From positions 1 through 44,185 of the forward strand of contig JAFWVQ010000018.1 of assembly GCA_017523925.1 (NCBI GenBank): a stretch of DNA of 44,185 bases. Direction: 5' to 3'. The notes under the pieces are model-generated. The model worked only from the letters and a program-made list of their open reading frames with translations. It was not told where the DNA came from and searched no databases. The translations under genes and the position numbers were made by a program. Source of the stretch: Clostridia bacterium (lineage in GTDB: Bacteria > Bacillota > Clostridia > Christensenellales > CAG-138). This document shows, one piece after another, positions 40,696 to 44,185 of the stretch (within the stretch, counting starts at the first letter, position 1; each line of letters opens with the position of its first letter).

Positions 40696-41322
40696 TCAGC
40701 CATTCACGGGCAGATACTCCTCGCCCACGATCCGCGGCTTGCTCCTGCCGTCGGTCCTTTCGATAACGTCCGCGATAAAGCCATCCGCCCGCTCCTTTTC
40801 AACAAGGCAAAGAAAGCGGATGCTGTCGGTAAACTCAGTTGCCTTCACGGTGGAGGAGGAGCGAACGAAGCCCTCGATCGCGCCGTAGCGCGTGTAGTCC
40901 ACGGTGAACTCCACTTCGGCGCAGGGCGTCATGATGAGCGAACCCGAAGCATTCAGCGCATCCGAAGCGGATTTGGAGTATGCACGAACGAGGCCGCCGC
41001 TTCCGAGCAGTATCCCGCCGAAATAGCGGGTGACCACGATCAGCGCGTTCTCGGTGCTTGAGCGGATCAGCGTGTCCATGATGGGCATGCCGGCCGTGCC
41101 GCCGGGCTCGCCGTCGTCGGAGAACCTGCGCGTTCCGTCAAGAAGCGAATAAGCGTAGCAGTTATGCGTTGCGTCGTAATGCTTCTTGCGGATCTCTTCA
41201 AGCCGCTCAAGCGCTTCCGATTCCGAGGAAACAGGGAAGCATCTTCCGATGAACCGCGAACGGTTCACGATATACTCAGTTTCGCTTGCCTTTTCGGGCG
41301 TTTTATAGCTCTTGAGCGGCAT
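40696..41322 (-). CDS. YigZ/IMPACT family protein
   Basis: A 208-residue protein of the YigZ (UPF0029) family. The N-terminal IMPACT domain shows HNCYAYSLLDG, FSDDGEPGGTAGMPI and VVTRYFGGILLGSGGLVRAYS. The C-terminal DUF1949-like domain is a ferredoxin-like fold. The bacterial role is unsettled; in eukaryotes IMPACT regulates the translation kinase GCN2. It lies 26 bases downstream of tyrS, probably in one operon. Length is normal. Confidence 0.93.
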   Translation of the reverse strand: MPLKSYKTPEKASETEYIVNRSRFIGRCFPVSSESEALERLEEIRKKHYDATHNCYAYSLLDGTRRFSDDGEPGGTAGMPIMDTLIRSSTENALIVVTRYFGGILLGSGGLVRAYSKSASDALNASGSLIMTPCAEVEFTVDYTRYGAIEGFVRSSSTVKATEFTDSIRFLCLVEKERADGFIADVIERTDGRSKPRIVGEEYLPVNG

Positions 41323-41348
41323 TGTGTCGATTCTCCCGGGAAAGAAGG

Positions 41349-42572
41349 TTATTTTACAAGGCGAACGAAGGTTTTCTTGCCCTTCTTGAGGATGATGCCC
41401 TCGTCAAGAAGCGCCCTGTCGAGCACCGCCTGAGTGTCCGTCACCTTTTCGTCGTTAACGCTGATGCCGCCCTCCTTGATCGAGCGGATCGCGGCGGAGT
41501 TGGACTTTTCGATGCCCGCGTGAACGAGCAGGCGAACGAGGCTCATGCCGGTCGTCTCCGCGTCCTCGTCGGTCACGGTCACGGTGGGCATATGCGAGAT
41601 ATCGCCTTTACCGCTGAACAGCGCCAGCGCGGCTTCCTGCGCCTGCTTCGCCTTCTCCTCGCCGTGAACCTGGCTCGTTACGGTGTATGCAAGCACCCTC
41701 TTTGCCTCGTTGATGTCCGCGCCTTCCGCGCAAAGCGCGTTCACCTCATCCATCGGAATGAAGGTCAGAAGGCTAAGGCAGGTCTTAACGTCCGCATCGT
41801 CGATATTGCGGAAGTACTGGTAGAAATCGAATACGCTCGTGCGCTCCTCGCTGAGCCACACCGCGCCCTTCTCGGTCTTGCCCATCTTCTTGCCGTCCGC
41901 CGTGGTGAGCAGGCGGGTGGTGAGGGCGTAGGCACGCTTCCTCTCCTTGCGGCGGATAAGGTCCGCGCCGCCGAGGATGTTGCTCCACTGGTCGTCGCCG
42001 CCCATCTCAAGCTCGCAGCCGTACTTGCGGTTGAGGCAGAGGAAGTCGTAGCTCTGCATGAGCATGTAGCTGAACTCAAAGAAGGTGAGCCCGCGCTCGT
42101 AGCGCTGCTTGTAGCACTCGGCACGAAGCATCTCGTTTACAGAGAAATGCACCGCGATATCGCGCATGAAGTCCATGAAGTTGAGGTTGCGGAGCCAATC
42201 GGCGTTGTTCACGAGTATCGCCGCGTTCTCGCCCTCGAAGTCGATCAGGCGGGACATCTGCTTTTTGATGCACTCAACGTTGTAGTCAAGCTCCTCCACG
42301 GAGAGAAGCTTTCTTAATTCGGTCTTGCCCGAGGGGTCGGCGATCATCGCCGTGCCGCCGCCGAGAAGCACGATGGGCTTATGCCCGCAGCGCTGCATAT
42401 GCGCCATAACGCACATTGCAACATAGTGGCCGACCGTCAGGCTCTCCGCGGTGGGATCGAAGCCGATGTAGAAGGTCAGCTTTTCTTTTGAGAGAAGCTC
42501 GCGAAGCTCCTCGGGATGGGAGCACTGCTTCAAGTAGCCGCGCTCTGTCAAAAGGTCGTATGCGTTTATCAT
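41349..42572 (-). CDS. tyrS: Tyrosyl-tRNA synthetase
   Basis: A 407-residue class I aminoacyl-tRNA synthetase that charges tRNA-Tyr. Tyrosine site and HIGH-type motif: YIGFDPTAESLTVGHYV (residues 35-51). The KMSKS-type motif is KKMGKT, and the family GGDDQWSNI and QSYDFLCL segments are present. A C-terminal S4 RNA-binding domain starts near residue 343. The KMGKT form places it with the TyrZ-like/TyrRS-1-type group. It is 41 bases downstream of the aminotransferase, with no room for a T-box leader. Confidence 0.96.
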   Translation of the reverse strand: MINAYDLLTERGYLKQCSHPEELRELLSKEKLTFYIGFDPTAESLTVGHYVAMCVMAHMQRCGHKPIVLLGGGTAMIADPSGKTELRKLLSVEELDYNVECIKKQMSRLIDFEGENAAILVNNADWLRNLNFMDFMRDIAVHFSVNEMLRAECYKQRYERGLTFFEFSYMLMQSYDFLCLNRKYGCELEMGGDDQWSNILGGADLIRRKERKRAYALTTRLLTTADGKKMGKTEKGAVWLSEERTSVFDFYQYFRNIDDADVKTCLSLLTFIPMDEVNALCAEGADINEAKRVLAYTVTSQVHGEEKAKQAQEAALALFSGKGDISHMPTVTVTDEDAETTGMSLVRLLVHAGIEKSNSAAIRSIKEGGISVNDEKVTDTQAVLDRALLDEGIILKKGKKTFVRLVK

Positions 42573-42613
42573 AAATAGGGGTTATCCTTTCAATTTTCGA
42601 TTTTGGAGAGAAG

Positions 42614-43801
42614 TTATTTTTCCTCCGCCATCTCCTTCAAAAGGTCGCCAAGCCTCTTAACGCCCTCGCGGATGCGCTCCTCGGGCTCGGCGGAGAAGTT
42701 GAGGCGGAAGGTGTTTTGACCTGCGCCCTCGTTGGTGTGGAAGGGTGCGCCGGGAACGAACGCCACCTTGCGCTCGACCGCACGCTTGAAAAGCTCCTGC
42801 GCATCCCAACCCTCGGGCAGGGTGCACCAGATGAAAAGTCCACCGACGGGCTTCTCAAAATGCACCCATTCGGGGAAGTGCTCCGCCATCGCGTCGGTCA
42901 TAACGCGGGCGGAGCGGGCGTAGACGCCCGATATATACTCTATATGCGCGGGCATGTGGCCGCGATTGATGAACTCCGCCACGATCGCCTGGTTGAGGTT
43001 GGGCGAATGCGTGTCGCTGCCCTGCTTGGCGATGGTCATCTTGCGGATGAGGTCCTTATTGCCGAAGCAAAGCGCAACGCGAAGACCGGGGGAGATCATC
43101 TTTGAAAAGCTCGTTAAAACTATAACGTTGTCGCTCGTGTCGAAGCTCTTGATGGTGGGCAGCTTCTCGCCCGAGTAGCGCAGCGCAGCATAGGGATCGT
43201 CCTCGATAACGAGCATATCGAACTCTGCGGCAAGCTCCGCGATCCTCTTGCGGGTCTCAACGGAGGTAACGTAGCCGGAGGGGTTCTGGAAGGTGGGGAT
43301 GGTGTAAAACACCTTGGGGCGGTGCGCCTTTACGGCCGCCTCAAGCTCGTCGATATGCACGCCGTCCGAATGCATCGGAACGGCAACGAGCTTCGCCTGC
43401 GCAACGCGGAAGGTCTGAAGCGCGCCGAGGAAGCTCGGCTCCTCGACAAGCACCGTGTCGCCGGGGTTGATAACGGTCTTGCAGATAAGGTCGAGACCCT
43501 GCATCGAGCCCGTAAGCGCAAGCACGTTGTCAAGCTCGCCGTGCAGCCCGTTGTCGGGCAGAATGCAGTCAAGATAAGCGCGTCGAAGCGGCATATAGCC
43601 CTCGGTCGCGCCGTACTGCAAAAGGATATCGGATTTTTCACGGAGCAATTCGTCCGTGATCGTGCGGATGGTCTCGCCGGGGAAGCAAACCTTGGAAGGG
43701 TTGCCGCCGCCGAAGGAAATAATAGCCGGGTCGCCGAGGAGCTTGAAAAGCTCTCTGATAGCGCTGCCGGATATGCCCTGCATACGTTCTGCGATCTGCA
43801 T
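42614..43801 (-). CDS. PLP-dependent aminotransferase, class I/II (2-aminoadipate/aromatic type)
   Basis: A 395-residue fold-type I aminotransferase. The PLP lysine is Lys234 in TSFSKMISPGLR. Other marks are ISFGGGNPS (residues 28-36), QYGATEGYMPLR, YTIPTFQNPSG and EDDPYAALRY. These fit the LysN/ARO8-like subgroup ('aminotransferase domain of MocR') that acts on 2-aminoadipate, aromatic or branched amino acids. No N-terminal HTH is present. GGAGG lies 10 bases before the ATG. Operon context with tyrS and ilvE suggests amino acid metabolism; exact substrate unknown. Confidence 0.93.
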   Translation of the reverse strand: MQIAERMQGISGSAIRELFKLLGDPAIISFGGGNPSKVCFPGETIRTITDELLREKSDILLQYGATEGYMPLRRAYLDCILPDNGLHGELDNVLALTGSMQGLDLICKTVINPGDTVLVEEPSFLGALQTFRVAQAKLVAVPMHSDGVHIDELEAAVKAHRPKVFYTIPTFQNPSGYVTSVETRKRIAELAAEFDMLVIEDDPYAALRYSGEKLPTIKSFDTSDNVIVLTSFSKMISPGLRVALCFGNKDLIRKMTIAKQGSDTHSPNLNQAIVAEFINRGHMPAHIEYISGVYARSARVMTDAMAEHFPEWVHFEKPVGGLFIWCTLPEGWDAQELFKRAVERKVAFVPGAPFHTNEGAGQNTFRLNFSAEPEERIREGVKRLGDLLKEMAEEK

Positions 43802-43842
43802 AATACTTAACCTCCGTCCTTAGACTCTGAAACTATACATCC

Positions 43843-43871
43843 ATTTTAGCCTTTTTCTATCGCAGTTGCAA
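43843..43871 (-). promoter_or_regulatory. Promoter of the aminotransferase-tyrS-yigZ-ilvE unit
   Basis: Minus strand TTGCAA and TAAAAT with a 17-bp spacer, about 40 bases upstream of the aminotransferase start. Confidence 0.78.
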
Positions 43872-43914
43872 ATATATTTATTTGATAAAAAATAAAAAAC
43901 AAAAAGCGGGGGAA

Positions 43915-44183
43915 GGGCGTGTCCGCATAAGGAGATACAGGTTTTCAACCGAATATATCACTTTTTCCGATACAAAAGCTCCGGGAATACCGTTCTTATT
44001 CCCGGAGCTCATGCTTTTTCAAGATTTCGGCTGAAAACCGCGCAGCGCCTAAAAAGAGCAGATTTTCGTGTCAGACGAGGCGAAAAGCGGAGAAATACTC
44101 GGAGTGGTCTTTCGAGCATTTTCAACGAAGTATGGCGCGAAAAGATGCCTTTTGAGGCTGTTTATCCTTATGCGGATGCGCCC
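43915..44183. mobile_element. MITE-like element with 26-bp terminal inverted repeats
   Basis: The 384 bases after 43801 hold no gene. The left end (43915-43940, starting GGGCGTGTCCGCATAAGGA) matches the inverted right end (44158-44183, GGGCGCATCCGCATAAGGA) at 22 of 26 positions. AA dinucleotides flank both ends. Inside lies a perfect 13-bp hairpin, AGCTCCGGGAATA with TATTCCCGGAGCT (43977-44009). There is no open frame, so it would be non-autonomous. Confidence 0.6.
43977..44009. terminator. Perfect 13-bp hairpin, possible terminator
   Basis: Arms AGCTCCGGGAATA and TATTCCCGGAGCT around a 7-base loop. A TTTTT tract follows 5 bases later on the plus strand and TTT directly on the minus strand. 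It could end a leftward transcript from beyond the window, or be the structural core of the MITE-like element. Confidence 0.5.
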
Positions 44184-44185
44184 AA

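Noticed and set aside
1..44185. CRISPR array, tRNA or rRNA genes, integrase or prophage genes.
   Set aside because: No regularly spaced direct repeats of CRISPR length, no cloverleaf or rRNA-like sequence and no recognisable phage or integrase protein was seen.

Overview
The window looks like a chromosomal segment of a spore-forming member of the Bacillota, most likely an uncultured gut-type Clostridia. The evidence is a full-length SpoIVA, an OppD/OppF pair of Gram-positive type, lipoproteins with lipoboxes and no outer-membrane genes, dockerin-tagged secreted proteins, strong AAGGAGG ribosome binding sites and SigA-type promoters with 17-bp spacers. Base composition is moderately G+C rich by eye, except for a visibly A+T-richer island at about 5.9-9.5 kb. 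The exact genus cannot be read from the sequence.

Layout. 1-1.6 kb: the end of an oligopeptide ABC transporter operon (OppD fragment, OppF). 1.66-5.6 kb: an ApbE-like protein with a degraded active site, a macrodomain-HTH fusion, a MITE-like repeat, a GNAT acetyltransferase and a VanZ-like membrane protein. 5.67-9.5 kb: an XRE regulator facing a three-gene exported cluster (NPCBM-like lipoprotein, small membrane protein, RCC1-repeat lipoprotein), with an inverted repeat inside the promoter spacer. 9.6-10.4 kb: a VWA-domain gene behind a structured leader that may be a translational switch. 10.4-15.1 kb: nine small membrane, lipoprotein or exported genes on one strand, including a DUF2975/YozG-type pair. 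15.2-20.5 kb (minus): a Cu+-type P1B ATPase with metal-binding domains at both ends, MurA, and a membrane-anchored LytM protein lacking zinc ligands.

20.7-22.7 kb (plus): EngB, a zinc-ribbon protein and a metallophosphoesterase. 22.8-35.3 kb (minus): a giant secreted M30-like metallopeptidase with a dockerin, SpoIVA, two paralogous LRR-dockerin proteins, an SGNH lipoprotein, Der and a DUF512 radical-SAM-like protein. This looks like the conserved DUF512-der-...-spoIVA neighbourhood with the usual plsY/gpsA replaced by exported dockerin and SGNH genes. 35.4-39.3 kb (plus): a YgjP-like peptidase, a ComEC-like MBL hydrolase, a DUF3810 protein, a flavodoxin and an acylphosphatase. 39.4-43.9 kb (minus): a likely operon of PLP aminotransferase, TyrS, YigZ and IlvE, with a promoter at 43843-43871 and a terminator at 39411-39440. 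The last 270 bases form a gene-free element with 26-bp terminal inverted repeats.

The best leads for something undescribed are the structured leader of the VWA gene, the self-contained XRE/RCC1/NPCBM lipoprotein island with its operator, the dockerin cluster around spoIVA, and the two different MITE-like elements. All functional statements rest on motif recognition by eye; no database search was run.
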